From NCBI GenBank assembly GCA_902775195.1, contig CACYLQ010000004.1:13011-67976 (forward strand): a stretch of DNA of 54,966 nt, given 5' to 3'. The stretch's first letter is position 1. Each line of letters begins with the position of its first letter. The DNA comes from an uncultured Pseudobutyrivibrio sp. GTDB taxonomy: Bacteria; Bacillota; Clostridia; Lachnospirales; Lachnospiraceae. This document shows positions 45,554-54,196 of the stretch, one piece after another. The translations under genes and the position numbers were made by a program. The notes below the pieces were generated by a model. It ran no database searches, was not told the DNA's origin, and worked only from the letters and a program-made list of their open reading frames with translations.

Positions 45554-47077
45554 ATGAAATTATTTTCTAGTATCTATATAGGTTCATACGAGACCACAAT
45601 GAAGGTCTTTGAAATAAGCAAGCAAAAGGGTATCAAAACTATTGATACCCTTAAGATTTCATCTGATATCATTAAGGATATTCTTTCTGTTGGAAGAATT
45701 ATGCCTGAAACCTGCGACAAGCTTTGCAGGGTCTTAAATGATATGAAAAGAACAATGGAAAGCTATAAGGTAGACAGCTTTTCCGTTGTTGCTGGTCCTA
45801 ACATCAAACATGCAGACAATTCTTTAATTGTTCTAGAACAAATCAAGGTTCATACTGGTTTTTCAGTTACAGTTTTATCAAATTCAGAGCAGAGATTTTT
45901 GGGATATCAGGCCGCAGCTGCCATTGAGGATTTCGAAGAAATAATTAGTGATAGTGCTGTCATGATAGATGTTGGAGGCGTTTCTCTACAAATCACTTTA
46001 TTTTCAAAGGGAAAAATAGTTACAACTCAACATTTGTCTTTAGGTACTGTTTCAATTAGTGAAAATCTCAAAAAGCTAGGTAGTGCATCCGTCAATTCTT
46101 TAGAACAGGCCTATGAAATGATGTACAAGGAGCTTGAGGTTTTTAAAACTATGTTTTTAAGCGATATTGAGCCAAAGTACATGATTCTTTTAGGCGTTCA
46201 GGTTAGTACTATAGCTGAAAAAATATCAGGCTTTTCTTCTAAGAAGGTTAAGACTAAGGACTATCTGGATTTTTTAAATAAGATTAATAAATCCTACATA
46301 AAAACTTTAGAGGTTGAGAATGATGTTTATTTAGACAATGTAAGCTTTGTAGAGCCTACGGTTATGCTTTACAAGGTTTTGGCAGAAACTCTCAAGCCTT
46401 CAACTGTATATGCACCAGGTGTTTCTGTTTGTGAAGGTATGGCCTATAACCACTGCTATTCAAAAAAATGGCTTACAGCTACTCATGATTTTGACAATGA
46501 TATTATTTCTGCTGCATGGGCTATTGCTAAAAGATATGGGAGCTATCAGCCACACTTAAAGGCTTTATACAAGCTTTCTACAGAAATATTTGATGCCATG
46601 AAAAAATATCATGGAATGGGAAAAAGACAAAAGGTTCTTATCCAATGTATAGCGATTTTACATGATTGTGGTAAATATATTTCAATTGCTGAGGCTGCAG
46701 ATTGTTCTTATGCAATCATAATGTCATCTGAAATCTTAGGCCTTACTCATAAGGAAAGAGAGCTTATAGCAACTACAGTTGAATTCAACAGAAAGCCTGT
46801 AGAACCTTACGAGAATCTTTCAGATAGATTTACAGTAGAAGAGTATTTGATAATACTTAAGCTGCTTTCAATATTAAAGGTGGCAAATGCTTTAGACAGG
46901 TCTCACAAGCAAAAAATCAAAAATGTTTCTATGAAGGTTAAGGATCGAGAGCTTGTAATATCTATTGAAGCTAATAGTTCCCTTGCCCTTGAAAAAGGTT
47001 TATTTAAAAAGAATGCAGATTTCTTTGCAGATATCTTTTCTATTAAACCTGTTCTTAAAGAAAACGATAAGCTTTAG
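45554..47077 (+). CDS. ppx: Exopolyphosphatase / GppA-family phosphatase with HD-type C-terminus
   Basis: The product of about 507 residues has a Ppx/GppA ASKHA domain (about 1-310) with IDVGGVSLQITLF, a glycine-rich phosphate loop. An HD-like domain (about 320-507) contains IAILHDCGKYIS. It could degrade polyphosphate or (p)ppGpp-type substrates. The neighbour ppk (8 nt downstream) supports a polyphosphate role. ATG 45554 follows GGGGGAAGG; the in-frame ATG at 45542 lacks a ribosome-binding site. Confidence 0.83.
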   Translation: MKLFSSIYIGSYETTMKVFEISKQKGIKTIDTLKISSDIIKDILSVGRIMPETCDKLCRVLNDMKRTMESYKVDSFSVVAGPNIKHADNSLIVLEQIKVHTGFSVTVLSNSEQRFLGYQAAAAIEDFEEIISDSAVMIDVGGVSLQITLFSKGKIVTTQHLSLGTVSISENLKKLGSASVNSLEQAYEMMYKELEVFKTMFLSDIEPKYMILLGVQVSTIAEKISGFSSKKVKTKDYLDFLNKINKSYIKTLEVENDVYLDNVSFVEPTVMLYKVLAETLKPSTVYAPGVSVCEGMAYNHCYSKKWLTATHDFDNDIISAAWAIAKRYGSYQPHLKALYKLSTEIFDAMKKYHGMGKRQKVLIQCIAILHDCGKYISIAEAADCSYAIIMSSEILGLTHKERELIATTVEFNRKPVEPYENLSDRFTVEEYLIILKLLSILKVANALDRSHKQKIKNVSMKVKDRELVISIEANSSLALEKGLFKKNADFFADIFSIKPVLKENDKL

Positions 47078-47085
47078 GAGGAAAT

Positions 47086-49251
47086 ATGGCAGATAATATT
47101 AATATTTCAGACCCAAAATACTACGATAATAGAGAATTAAGCTGGCTGAAGTTCGAGCTTAGAGTTTTAAATGAGGCAATGGTTAAGGATATGCCTATTT
47201 TGGACCGTATTAAATTTGTCAGCATTACCTCATCTAACCTTGATGAATTTTTTATGGTAAGAGTAGCTTCACTAAAGGATATGGAGCACGCTGGCTATAC
47301 AAAGCCTGATATTGCTGGAATGACTCCTACCGAGCAGCTTATCGCGATAAATGAAAAAACAAGAGAGCTTGTAGATATGCAGTACAATATCTTTGGCAAG
47401 CATCTCAATCCTATCCTAAAGGAAAATGGAATTATCATTTATGATAAATACGAGGATTTGAATGAGCAGCAGCTTAAGTTCATTGATTCATTTTTCATGA
47501 GTCAGGTTTACCCTGTTTTAACTCCAATGGCCTTTGATGCTTCAAGACCATTTCCATTAATCAGAAATAAATCCTTAAATATCGCTGCCTTAATCGAAAA
47601 GAAAAAGGGAAGTACAGTTGCCGGTCAAAGCAATGATGACGTAGAGTTTGCCACTGTACAGGTCCCATCTGTATTGCCTAGATTCGTTGCACTTCCTTCA
47701 GATGAAAAGCATCATGATTGCTTTATTCTGCTGGAGCAGATTATTGAACGTAATATGGATAAGCTGTTCTTAAATTACAATGTAGTTGCAGCATCTCCAT
47801 ATCGAATTATGCGTAATGCAGATTTTTCTATTGATGAAGAGGGCGCAGAGGATTTGCTTCTTGAAATCGAAAAGCAGATTAAGTCTCGTCAATGGGGTGA
47901 GGTTATCCGACTTGAAGTAGAAGGAACTATTAACAAAAAGCTTCTTTCTATATTAAAAAAGAACCTTGGGGTAAATGAAATTGATATTTATAAAATAAAA
48001 GGTCCTATAGATTTAACTTTTTTAATGAAATTATATGGTATAGATGGTAGGGATGATTTGCGCCTTGCTACTTTTAAGCCACAGGAAAATCCAAGACTTC
48101 GTTCAGGCGACAAGATTTTTGATGAAATTAAAAAAGGCGATATATTATTACATCATCCTTACGAAAGCTTTGATCCTGTTGTAGATTTTATAGCCCAGGC
48201 AGCATACGACCCACAGGTACTTGCCATTAAACAGACTCTTTACAGAGTAAGTGGTAATTCACCTATTATAGCAAGCCTTGCTCATGCTGCTGAAAATGGA
48301 AAGCAAGTTACAGTTTTAGTTGAGCTTAAGGCCAGATTTGATGAGGAAAATAATATTATATGGGCAAAGAAGCTTGAAAAAGCCGGCTGCCACGTAATAT
48401 ATGGACTTGTTGGCTTAAAGACTCACTGTAAAATAGCTCTTGTAGTAAGAAGAGAGGACGACGGTATCAGACGCTACGTTCATCTTGGAACAGGCAACTA
48501 TAATGATTCAACAGCAAAGCTTTATACAGATTGCGGTATGTTCACTTGCAACGAAACCTATGGAGAGGATGCAACAGCTGTATTTAATATGCTTTCCGGA
48601 TATTCGGAGCCTGCAAGCTGGAATAAGCTAGTAGTAGCACCTCTTTGGCTTAGAGATACATTTGTCAGTCTCATAAACAGAGAAATCAGCCATGCAAAAG
48701 AGGGAAAGGAAGCTAGAATCATAGCAAAAATGAATTCCCTGTGTGATAAGGAAATTATAGAAAAGCTATATGAGGCCAGCAGAGCTGGAGTTAAGATTCA
48801 GCTTATCATAAGAGGTATATGCTGTTTGAAAACTGGCATTCCATCAGTTAGTGAAAATATTCACGTCACATCTATTGTTGGAACCTATCTTGAGCATGCA
48901 AGAATTTTCTACTTCTATAATAATGGAGTAGAGGATATGTTTATGGGCTCAGCAGACTGGATGCCTCGTAATCTTGACAGACGTGTGGAGATTATTTTTC
49001 CAGTAGAGGATGAAACATTAAAGCTTAAGGTAAAGCATATTTTAGATGTTCAGTTATCAGATACGCTAAAGGCTTATGAGATGACAGATGACTCATCATA
49101 TGTTAGAATAAAGCCGCCTCGTTCTAAAAAGGCAGTAGGGGCTCAGGATACCTTCTGTCGTGAGGCAAAAAGAAATAACGAGCCAGAAATAGATTATATT
49201 AAAAAGAGAACCTTTACACCAATTCTGGCTAATGAGGTAATTGATGAGTAA
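47086..49251 (+). CDS. ppk: Polyphosphate kinase
   Basis: PPK1 polymerises ATP gamma-phosphate into polyphosphate. The 721-residue protein has the N-terminal helical domain (NRELSWLKFELRVLNEA), a head domain and two PLD-like catalytic domains. Key segments include RVSGNSPII, the ARFDEENNI strand, KTHCKIALVVRR (the autophosphorylated His region), YVHLGTGNYND and DWMPRNLDRRVE. All are typical. AGGAGG precedes the ATG. The ppx-ppk pair suggests control of polyphosphate levels. Confidence 0.95.
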   Translation: MADNINISDPKYYDNRELSWLKFELRVLNEAMVKDMPILDRIKFVSITSSNLDEFFMVRVASLKDMEHAGYTKPDIAGMTPTEQLIAINEKTRELVDMQYNIFGKHLNPILKENGIIIYDKYEDLNEQQLKFIDSFFMSQVYPVLTPMAFDASRPFPLIRNKSLNIAALIEKKKGSTVAGQSNDDVEFATVQVPSVLPRFVALPSDEKHHDCFILLEQIIERNMDKLFLNYNVVAASPYRIMRNADFSIDEEGAEDLLLEIEKQIKSRQWGEVIRLEVEGTINKKLLSILKKNLGVNEIDIYKIKGPIDLTFLMKLYGIDGRDDLRLATFKPQENPRLRSGDKIFDEIKKGDILLHHPYESFDPVVDFIAQAAYDPQVLAIKQTLYRVSGNSPIIASLAHAAENGKQVTVLVELKARFDEENNIIWAKKLEKAGCHVIYGLVGLKTHCKIALVVRREDDGIRRYVHLGTGNYNDSTAKLYTDCGMFTCNETYGEDATAVFNMLSGYSEPASWNKLVVAPLWLRDTFVSLINREISHAKEGKEARIIAKMNSLCDKEIIEKLYEASRAGVKIQLIIRGICCLKTGIPSVSENIHVTSIVGTYLEHARIFYFYNNGVEDMFMGSADWMPRNLDRRVEIIFPVEDETLKLKVKHILDVQLSDTLKAYEMTDDSSYVRIKPPRSKKAVGAQDTFCREAKRNNEPEIDYIKKRTFTPILANEVIDE

Positions 49252-50062
49252 AAAGCTATTAGCCGTTGATATGGACGGAACACTATTTAATGACGACAAA
49301 ACTATTTCAATGGAAAACCTTGATGCTATTACAGCACTTTTAGATGCAGGTCATGTTTTTGCTTTTAATACAGGTAGACCAAATCACGCTCTTAGAGAAA
49401 TCCTTTCAGTTTATGAAGAATTCATGAGGGATAATGTTTATATTCTAGGTCACCAGGGAATTATCGGTACCACAATGAAGTCAAATGATACCTTGTTTGG
49501 TGACTATATGGATAATGACGACGCAAGAGAAGTTATTACCGAAGTATTAAATAATGGATTTACATGTGTAACCTTTGACGCTGAACATATCTATACTTTC
49601 AATGATAACAAATTTATCGAAAGCTATAAAAAGCTTTCAGGTGAGCAGCTTGTATTTCTTTCTAGTGTTGATGACCTTAGAGGAAAGAATATTACAAAGC
49701 TTATTGCAATTGATTATGACCATCCAGAAAACCTTCAGGCATTTAAGGACAGTCATGAAGCTGTTTATGGAGACAGATTCGAAAGCTTCTTTTCACACTA
49801 TGCCTTTTTGGAATATATCAAAAAGGGAACAGGAAAGGGCGACGGTGTTGTAAAGCTTGCTAAGTTACGTGGAATCTCAGTTGAAGATATTGTTACTGTA
49901 GGAGATGAAAGAAACGATATCAGTATGATTGAGGCTGCTGGTACTGGTGTAGCAGTTGCAAATGCAAGAGAAGAGCTTAAGGCAATAGCTGATTATATTA
50001 CTGAAAAGGACAATAATCACGGGGCCATAGCTGAAGTTATTAATAAATTTATTTTAAATTAG
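49244..50062 (+). CDS. Cof-type HAD-superfamily phosphatase
   Basis: This 272-residue haloacid-dehalogenase phosphatase has motif I DMDGTLFND near residues 8-16, FNTGRP (motif II region) and GDERNDISMIEAAGTGVAVAN (motifs III/IV) near 215-240. The type IIB cap and length fit the Cof subfamily, which acts on sugar phosphates or flavin and pyridoxal phosphates. The substrate is not predictable. ATG 49244 overlaps the ppk 3' end by 8 nt, so it is probably cotranscribed with ppk. Confidence 0.88.
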   Translation: MSKKLLAVDMDGTLFNDDKTISMENLDAITALLDAGHVFAFNTGRPNHALREILSVYEEFMRDNVYILGHQGIIGTTMKSNDTLFGDYMDNDDAREVITEVLNNGFTCVTFDAEHIYTFNDNKFIESYKKLSGEQLVFLSSVDDLRGKNITKLIAIDYDHPENLQAFKDSHEAVYGDRFESFFSHYAFLEYIKKGTGKGDGVVKLAKLRGISVEDIVTVGDERNDISMIEAAGTGVAVANAREELKAIADYITEKDNNHGAIAEVINKFILN

Positions 50063-50072
50063 CACAAAACTG

Positions 50073-50101
50073 TTGACGTATTTTAGGTTATGTGTTAAAT
50101 T
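50073..50101 (+). promoter_or_regulatory. infC operon promoter with extended -10
   Basis: TTGACG (50073-50078), a 17-nt spacer and TAAATT (50096-50101) preceded by TGT form a strong sigma-A promoter. It resembles the rpsB promoter at 29022-29050, including the TGTTAAATTAT core. Confidence 0.78.
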
Positions 50102-50120
50102 ATCAATGTTGTGAAAACAA

Positions 50121-50231
50121 AGTAGAGTATCCACTCTCACCTTAGCACTAATTAGTGACTCGGGTTTATACTTCACACAAACCTTGTTTGTGATGATTTA
50201 TGGTGGATATTCTGTATCCACTATTTTTTTT
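50121..50231 (+). promoter_or_regulatory. L20-type attenuator leader of infC-rpmI-rplT
   Basis: The leader holds a terminator hairpin, 50202-50209 with 50215-50222 (GTGGATA pairing with TATCCAC), followed by eight T (50224-50231). The sequence TATCCAC also occurs upstream at 50128-50134 and can pair with the same GTGGATA (50203-50209), giving an antiterminator. Further small stems are AGAGT/ACTCT (50124-50137), CACTAA/TTAGTG (50146-50157) and CACAAAC/GTTTGTG (50176-50192). This mutually exclusive design is that of the L20 leader known from B. subtilis, where L20 favours termination. Confidence 0.85.
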
Positions 50232-50250
50232 ATTATTTGGAGGTAGTACC

Positions 50251-50760
50251 ATTAGCGAATTAATGATTAATGAGCAAATCCGCGACAAAGAAGTTCGTGT
50301 AATTGGCTCTGATGGGGAACAGCTTGGCATTATGTCAGCTAGAGAGGCACAGAAGATTGCCGATGATGAAGGTTTAGACCTAGTAAAGATTTCACCTAAG
50401 GCAAATCCACCAGTATGCAAAATCGTAGATTACGGAAAATATCGCTACGAGCAGGCACGCAGGGAAAAGGAAGCCAAGAAAAAGCAGCATGTTGTTGAGG
50501 TAAAGGAAATACGTATGTCTCCAAACATTGATGCTAATGATATGAACACAAAGGTAAATGCAGCTAAAAAGTTCATTTCGAAAGGTGACAAGGTTAAGGT
50601 TACACTTCGTTTCCGTGGACGTGAGATGGCACATATGCAGTCATCTAAGCATATCTTAGACGATTTTGCAGAGGCACTTGCAGATGTTGCAGTAGTGGAA
50701 AAGGCACCAAAGATTGAAGGACGTAGTATGAGTCTGGTGCTTACAGAAAAGAAATCGTAA
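50251..50760 (+). CDS. infC: Translation initiation factor IF-3 (ATT start)
   Basis: IF-3 checks start codons and blocks premature subunit joining. The protein of about 169 residues begins (M)[20 protein letters not shown] and has the linker region YGKYRYEQ and a C-terminal domain with [15 protein letters not shown]. The start is assigned to ATT at 50251: GGAGGT (50239-50244) lies 6 nt upstream. Known infC genes use this rare codon for self-control by IF-3. ATG 50263 would be too far from the ribosome-binding site. A longer in-frame ORF from 50200 crosses the attenuator and is rejected. Confidence 0.93.
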   Translation: MSELMINEQIRDKEVRVIGSDGEQLGIMSAREAQKIADDEGLDLVKISPKANPPVCKIVDYGKYRYEQARREKEAKKKQHVVEVKEIRMSPNIDANDMNTKVNAAKKFISKGDKVKVTLRFRGREMAHMQSSKHILDDFAEALADVAVVEKAPKIEGRSMSLVLTEKKS

Positions 50761-50777
50761 TACAGGAGGAATTTATC

Positions 50778-50975
50778 ATGCCAAAGATGAAGACAAGAAG
50801 AGCAGCTGCAAAGCGCTTTAAGGTAACAGGAACAGGAAAGCTTAAGAGAAACAAGGCATACAAGAGCCATATCTTAACCAAGAAGACTACAAAGAGAAAG
50901 AGAAATCTTCGTCAGTCAGCTATCGTTGATTCAACAAATGTAAAGAACATGAAGAAAGTACTTCCTTATATCTAG
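50778..50975 (+). CDS. rpmI: 50S ribosomal protein L35
   Basis: This small basic protein of 65 residues begins [20 protein letters not shown], diagnostic for L35, and ends near [16 protein letters not shown] precedes the ATG. It is the middle gene of infC-rpmI-rplT. Confidence 0.97.
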   Translation: MPKMKTRRAAAKRFKVTGTGKLKRNKAYKSHILTKKTTKRKRNLRQSAIVDSTNVKNMKKVLPYI

Positions 50976-51011
50976 GATGTATTGTTATTAATTGGTTAGG
51001 AGGAATTTAAA

Positions 51012-51435
51012 ATGGCAAGAGTTAAAGGCGGATTAAACGCTAAGAAAAGACATAATAGAACATTAAAGTTAGCAAAGGGTTACAGAGGCGCTAGAAGCAA
51101 GCAGTATCGAAAGACATAATAGAACATTAAAGTTAGCAAAGGGTTACAGAGGCGCTAGAAGCAAGCAGTATCGTGTTGCAAAGCAGTCAGTTATGCGTGC
51201 CCTTACATCATCTTATGCTGGTAGAAAGCAGAGAAAGAGACAGTTCAGACAGCTCTGGATCGCTCGTATCAATGCTGCAGCTCGTATCAATGGACTTTCA
51301 TACTCTAAGTTCATGTACGGTCTTAAGCTTGCAGGTGTTGAGATGAACAGAAAGATGCTTGCTGAGATGGCAGTTAACGATGCAGAAGGTTTTGCAAAGC
51401 TCGTTGAGGTTGCAAAGTCTAAGGTTGCAGCTTAA
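51012..51435 (+). pseudogene. rplT: 50S ribosomal protein L20, interrupted by a 64-bp tandem duplication
   Basis: The gene starts [15 protein letters not shown], typical of L20, with TTAGGAGGA upstream. After SKQYR the frame enters a second copy of the preceding 64 bp and stops at 51117-51119, giving 35 residues. The remaining frame runs to 51435 and encodes the rest ([13 protein letters not shown], ending KVAA); from ATG 51193 it would be only 80 residues. Removing one copy restores an intact 119-residue L20. L20 is essential and also represses this operon through its leader, so the lesion is either an assembly fault or very recent. Confidence 0.93.
51046..51173 (+). repeat. Perfect 64-bp tandem duplication inside rplT
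   Basis: Bases 51046-51109 are repeated exactly at 51110-51173; each copy begins AAAGACATAATAG and ends CAGTATCG. The 64-bp length is not a multiple of three, so the reading frame shifts. Confidence 0.97.
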
Positions 51436-51454
51436 TCTTAACATGATGAAAATG

Positions 51455-51488
51455 CTCTTATCAGACGTTGTCTGGTAAGAGTTTTTTT
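51455..51488 (+). terminator. Intrinsic terminator of the infC-rpmI-rplT operon
   Basis: CTCTTATCAGAC (51455-51466) pairs with GTCTGGTAAGAG (51470-51481), with one G-T wobble and a GTT loop, followed by seven T (51482-51488). The AT-rich gap from here to galE (51489-51636) shows no convincing promoter and no gene. Confidence 0.9.
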
Positions 51489-51636
51489 ATGCAGTTTTTT
51501 ATGATAATAATACTTAGTTCCAAAATTTTGAGTAATAATTAATTATTTTTGTTAAATATTTAATTCTTATCGCCTTTTATTATCAATCGATATCTGTTAA
51601 TCTATTTACTGAAATTATTTCAAGGAGGATAAAACT

Positions 51637-52653
51637 ATGGCTATATTAGTTACAGGTGGTGCAGGTTTTATTGGCAGCCACACATGTGTAGAGCTTCAGC
51701 AGGCAGGATATGATGTTGTAGTTTATGATAATCTTAGCAACTCATCAGAAAAGTCTCTTAAGAGAGTAGAAGCTATCACAGGTAAGCCTGTAAAATTCTA
51801 TAAAGGAGATATTCTTGATAGAGATAGATTAAATGAAGTTTTCGAGAAAGAGCAGCTTGATTCTTGTATTCATTTTGCTGGCCTTAAGGCAGTTGGAGAA
51901 TCAGTAGCTAAGCCTTGGGAATACTACGAGAACAACATTGCAGGTACACTTACACTTGTAGATGTAATGCGTAAGCACAACTGCAAGAATATCATTTTCT
52001 CATCATCAGCAACTGTATATGGTGACCCAGCTGAGATTCCTATTACAGAAAATTGCCCTAAGGGACAGTGTACTAATCCTTATGGATGGACAAAGTCAAT
52101 GTTAGAGCAGATTCTTTCTGATATGCAAAAGGCTGATAACGAGTGGAACGTAGTTCTTCTTCGTTACTTTAACCCAATTGGAGCTCATCCATCAGGAACA
52201 ATGGGAGAAAATCCTAACGGTATTCCAAACAACCTTATGCCTTATATTACACAGGTTGCAGTTGGTAAGCTTCCAGAACTTGGCGTATTTGGAAATGATT
52301 ATGATACTCCAGATGGTACTGGTGTACGTGATTACATTCACGTTGTTGACCTTGCAAAGGGACATGTTAAGGCTCTTAAGAAAATCGAAGAGAATGCAGG
52401 CCTTAAGATTTACAACCTTGGTACAGGTGTTGGATATTCAGTACTTGACATCGTAAAGAATTTTGAGGAAGCTAACGATATTAAGATTCCTTATTCAATC
52501 AAGCCACGTCGTGCTGGCGATATTGCTACATGCTATTCAGATGCTACAAAGGCAAAGGAAGAGCTTGGTTGGGAAGCTGAATTTGGTATTAAGGAAATGT
52601 GTGCTGACTCATGGAGATGGCAGAAGAATAACCCTAACGGTTACGAAGACTAA
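51637..52653 (+). CDS. galE: UDP-glucose 4-epimerase
   Basis: GalE interconverts UDP-glucose and UDP-galactose for galactose use and surface glycans. The 338-residue short-chain dehydrogenase fold has the NAD motif [11 protein letters not shown] at the N-terminus, the catalytic Ser region FSSSATVYG, the YGWTK motif (Tyr and Lys of the active site) and [12 protein letters not shown]. Length is normal. AAGGAGGA precedes the ATG. It is monocistronic, followed by a REP-like element and a tRNA. Confidence 0.96.
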   Translation: MAILVTGGAGFIGSHTCVELQQAGYDVVVYDNLSNSSEKSLKRVEAITGKPVKFYKGDILDRDRLNEVFEKEQLDSCIHFAGLKAVGESVAKPWEYYENNIAGTLTLVDVMRKHNCKNIIFSSSATVYGDPAEIPITENCPKGQCTNPYGWTKSMLEQILSDMQKADNEWNVVLLRYFNPIGAHPSGTMGENPNGIPNNLMPYITQVAVGKLPELGVFGNDYDTPDGTGVRDYIHVVDLAKGHVKALKKIEENAGLKIYNLGTGVGYSVLDIVKNFEEANDIKIPYSIKPRRAGDIATCYSDATKAKEELGWEAEFGIKEMCADSWRWQKNNPNGYED

Positions 52654-52656
52654 AAT

Positions 52657-52702
52657 GCCTTCCCCCTAAGTAGGGGGAAGGTGCCCCTTTTGGGGCGGAT
52701 GA
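52657..52702 (+). repeat. REP-like palindromic element after galE
   Basis: CCTTCCCCCTA (52658-52668) pairs perfectly with TAGGGGGAAGG (52671-52681). A second stem GCCCC (52683-52687) / GGGGC (52692-52696) follows, then GGATGA (52697-52702). The layout is the same as the element at 37726-37769. It may also serve as a galE 3' end structure. Confidence 0.72.
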
Positions 52703-52721
52703 AAAATTTTCAAAAAACTTG

Positions 52722-52750
52722 TTGACTTATCCTTCAATCCATAGTAATAT
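52722..52750 (+). promoter_or_regulatory. tRNA-Glu promoter
   Basis: TTGACT (52722-52727), a 17-nt spacer and TAATAT (52745-52750) form a good sigma-A promoter, preceded by an A/T-rich UP-like stretch. The transcript would start about 25 nt before the tRNA and include a small GTCGC/GCGAC hairpin (52758-52769). Confidence 0.75.
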
Positions 52751-52781
52751 AAACAGCGTCGCAAGCGACAAAAAGAAATTT

Positions 52782-52853
52782 GGTTCCTTGGTCAAGCGGT
52801 TAAGACGTCGCCCTCTCACGGCGAAAACAGCGGTTCGATTCCGCTAGGAACTG
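52782..52853 (+). tRNA. tRNA-Glu (anticodon CTC)
   Basis: The acceptor stem GGTTCCT (52782-52788) pairs with AGGAACT (52846-52852), with a G-U at the first pair. The anticodon arm TCGCC / GGCGA encloses the loop CTCTCAC, giving anticodon CTC at 52815-52817, which reads GAG (Glu). The T arm is AGCGG, TTCGATT, CCGCT. The CCA end is not encoded (the discriminator base is followed by CTA), so it must be added enzymatically. Confidence 0.93.
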
Positions 52854-52856
52854 CTA

Positions 52857-52887
52857 AAAAGCACTCGATGATTCGAGTGCTTTTTTT
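52857..52887. terminator. Bidirectional terminator shared by tRNA-Glu and tmcAL
   Basis: GCACTCGA (52861-52868) and TCGAGTGC (52873-52880) form a perfect 8-bp stem with a TGAT loop, flanked by an A-run on the left and seven T (52881-52887) on the right. It can end the + strand tRNA transcript and the converging - strand tmcAL transcript. Confidence 0.88.
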
Positions 52888-54055
52888 ATATATTAGTCAG
52901 TGTAAATTTTCTAGTATATTCTGTTGGTATAATTTCTTTTGTCTTAGATGTAACGATTGCTCTATAAATATCACTTGAATATAAATCAGTAGAATAAATA
53001 ATTTCATTTGGAGCGGTGATTAATGGAGCAGTGCCTTTTTTCTTTATTTCTCCAAGTATAGTGCTTCCATTCTTGCTAAAGCCTAACATTCTAAGATATT
53101 TAATATATCCATCGGCTTTTAGTTCGTTAAAATCATTCCAGGTTATATCTAATAGAATGTGGCAAAGGACGCGGCTAATTTTAGAATAAGTGTTGTTTTT
53201 GGATTTAAGCAAATCACAAAATTGGGTAAAGCTAATATATTTTTCCTTTGATTTATTTATTCTATCCGATAGATTATCATTGCAATCTAAGTATTTGCTA
53301 AAGTCAGTAGTAGATAGCAATTTATAATGTAGCATTTCAGATATATCATCAGCCTTTACTGAAATATTATTGTTATATATATCCATTAAGCTTTTAGGAA
53401 CGGCTTCAATTAGGCCATATTTATTCAAATGAGCACGTATGGCAGAAGCAGAGCTTATTTTCCCTGTTAGTTCGCTGGAATTGTAATTGTTTACTGCTCT
53501 TTTTAGGATGGCGACATTCATATTAAGCCCCTGTTCCTTTATATAACGGCAATACTCCAATCCGAGTATATTATTTGGCGAATTAATCAAATCTGATGGG
53601 ATATAGCTTTCTAAGGCCTTAGAACGGGCTACAGCGTAGGTTTCACCTAAAGCAAGACTTGTTTTTATATCATTATCTATTGTTCCGTTTGATTCTAATT
53701 CGATAAGCTTTTGTGCACTATTTGTAAATAGATTTACGTCATCGCTTTCGGCACCAAAAAGAATAGTGTCCACAACCCCTGTTGCAGCAAGCAGGCTTAC
53801 TCCAGCAGCGGCAAATTCTTTTGCGGAGCTTGTAGAAAAAATAGTTGGTATCTCTAATATAATGTCGGCTCCACATAGCAGGGCTGCCTCAGCTCTGATG
53901 TATTTATCGAAGCAGGCAATTTCGCCTCTTTGAGTAAAAGAACCAGACATAGCAACTATAATAGTATCTGCTTTTAATACATTTTTCGCGTAATCTAATT
54001 GGAGTTTATGCCCATTATGAAATGGATTATATTCAGCAACTATTCCAACTACCAT
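52886..54055 (-). CDS. tmcAL: tRNA(Met) cytidine acetate ligase TmcAL
   Basis: TmcAL makes N4-acetylcytidine at the wobble position of elongator tRNA-Met using acetate and ATP. The 389-residue protein begins MVVGIVAEYNPFHNGH, the HxGH nucleotidyltransferase motif, followed by MSGSFTQRGEIA and LLCGADIILEIP. These are family signatures (formerly YlbM/DUF795). GGAGGA precedes the ATG on the - strand. It is divergent from ackA, whose product handles the same small molecule, acetate. Confidence 0.92.
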   Translation of the reverse strand: MVVGIVAEYNPFHNGHKLQLDYAKNVLKADTIIVAMSGSFTQRGEIACFDKYIRAEAALLCGADIILEIPTIFSTSSAKEFAAAGVSLLAATGVVDTILFGAESDDVNLFTNSAQKLIELESNGTIDNDIKTSLALGETYAVARSKALESYIPSDLINSPNNILGLEYCRYIKEQGLNMNVAILKRAVNNYNSSELTGKISSASAIRAHLNKYGLIEAVPKSLMDIYNNNISVKADDISEMLHYKLLSTTDFSKYLDCNDNLSDRINKSKEKYISFTQFCDLLKSKNNTYSKISRVLCHILLDITWNDFNELKADGYIKYLRMLGFSKNGSTILGEIKKKGTAPLITAPNEIIYSTDLYSSDIYRAIVTSKTKEIIPTEYTRKFTLTNI

Positions 54056-54107
54056 TTTGTTCCTCCGAAAAAACTTTTATTTATGTACATTATACATGAA
54101 AATTATG

Positions 54108-54135
54108 TTGTGATGATACCATTTAGTGTTATAAT
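54108..54135 (+). promoter_or_regulatory. ackA promoter with extended -10
   Basis: TTGTGA (54108-54113), a 16-nt spacer and a perfect TATAAT (54130-54135) preceded by TGT form a strong extended -10 promoter about 60 nt before the ackA start. Confidence 0.72.
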
Positions 54136-54196
54136 GTACTAGTTATGAGAAAAATTTTAAAGAAAGAAAAATTTCGACAAGAAAGGATTTTTTACT

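Noticed and set aside
50200..50250. A longer infC start at 50200.
   Set aside because: It would lie inside the attenuator terminator and add a hydrophobic stretch not found in IF-3.
51586..51593. ATCGATAT as a sigma-D -10 box upstream of galE.
   Set aside because: No TAAA box lies at the required distance upstream, and galE is not a flagellar gene.
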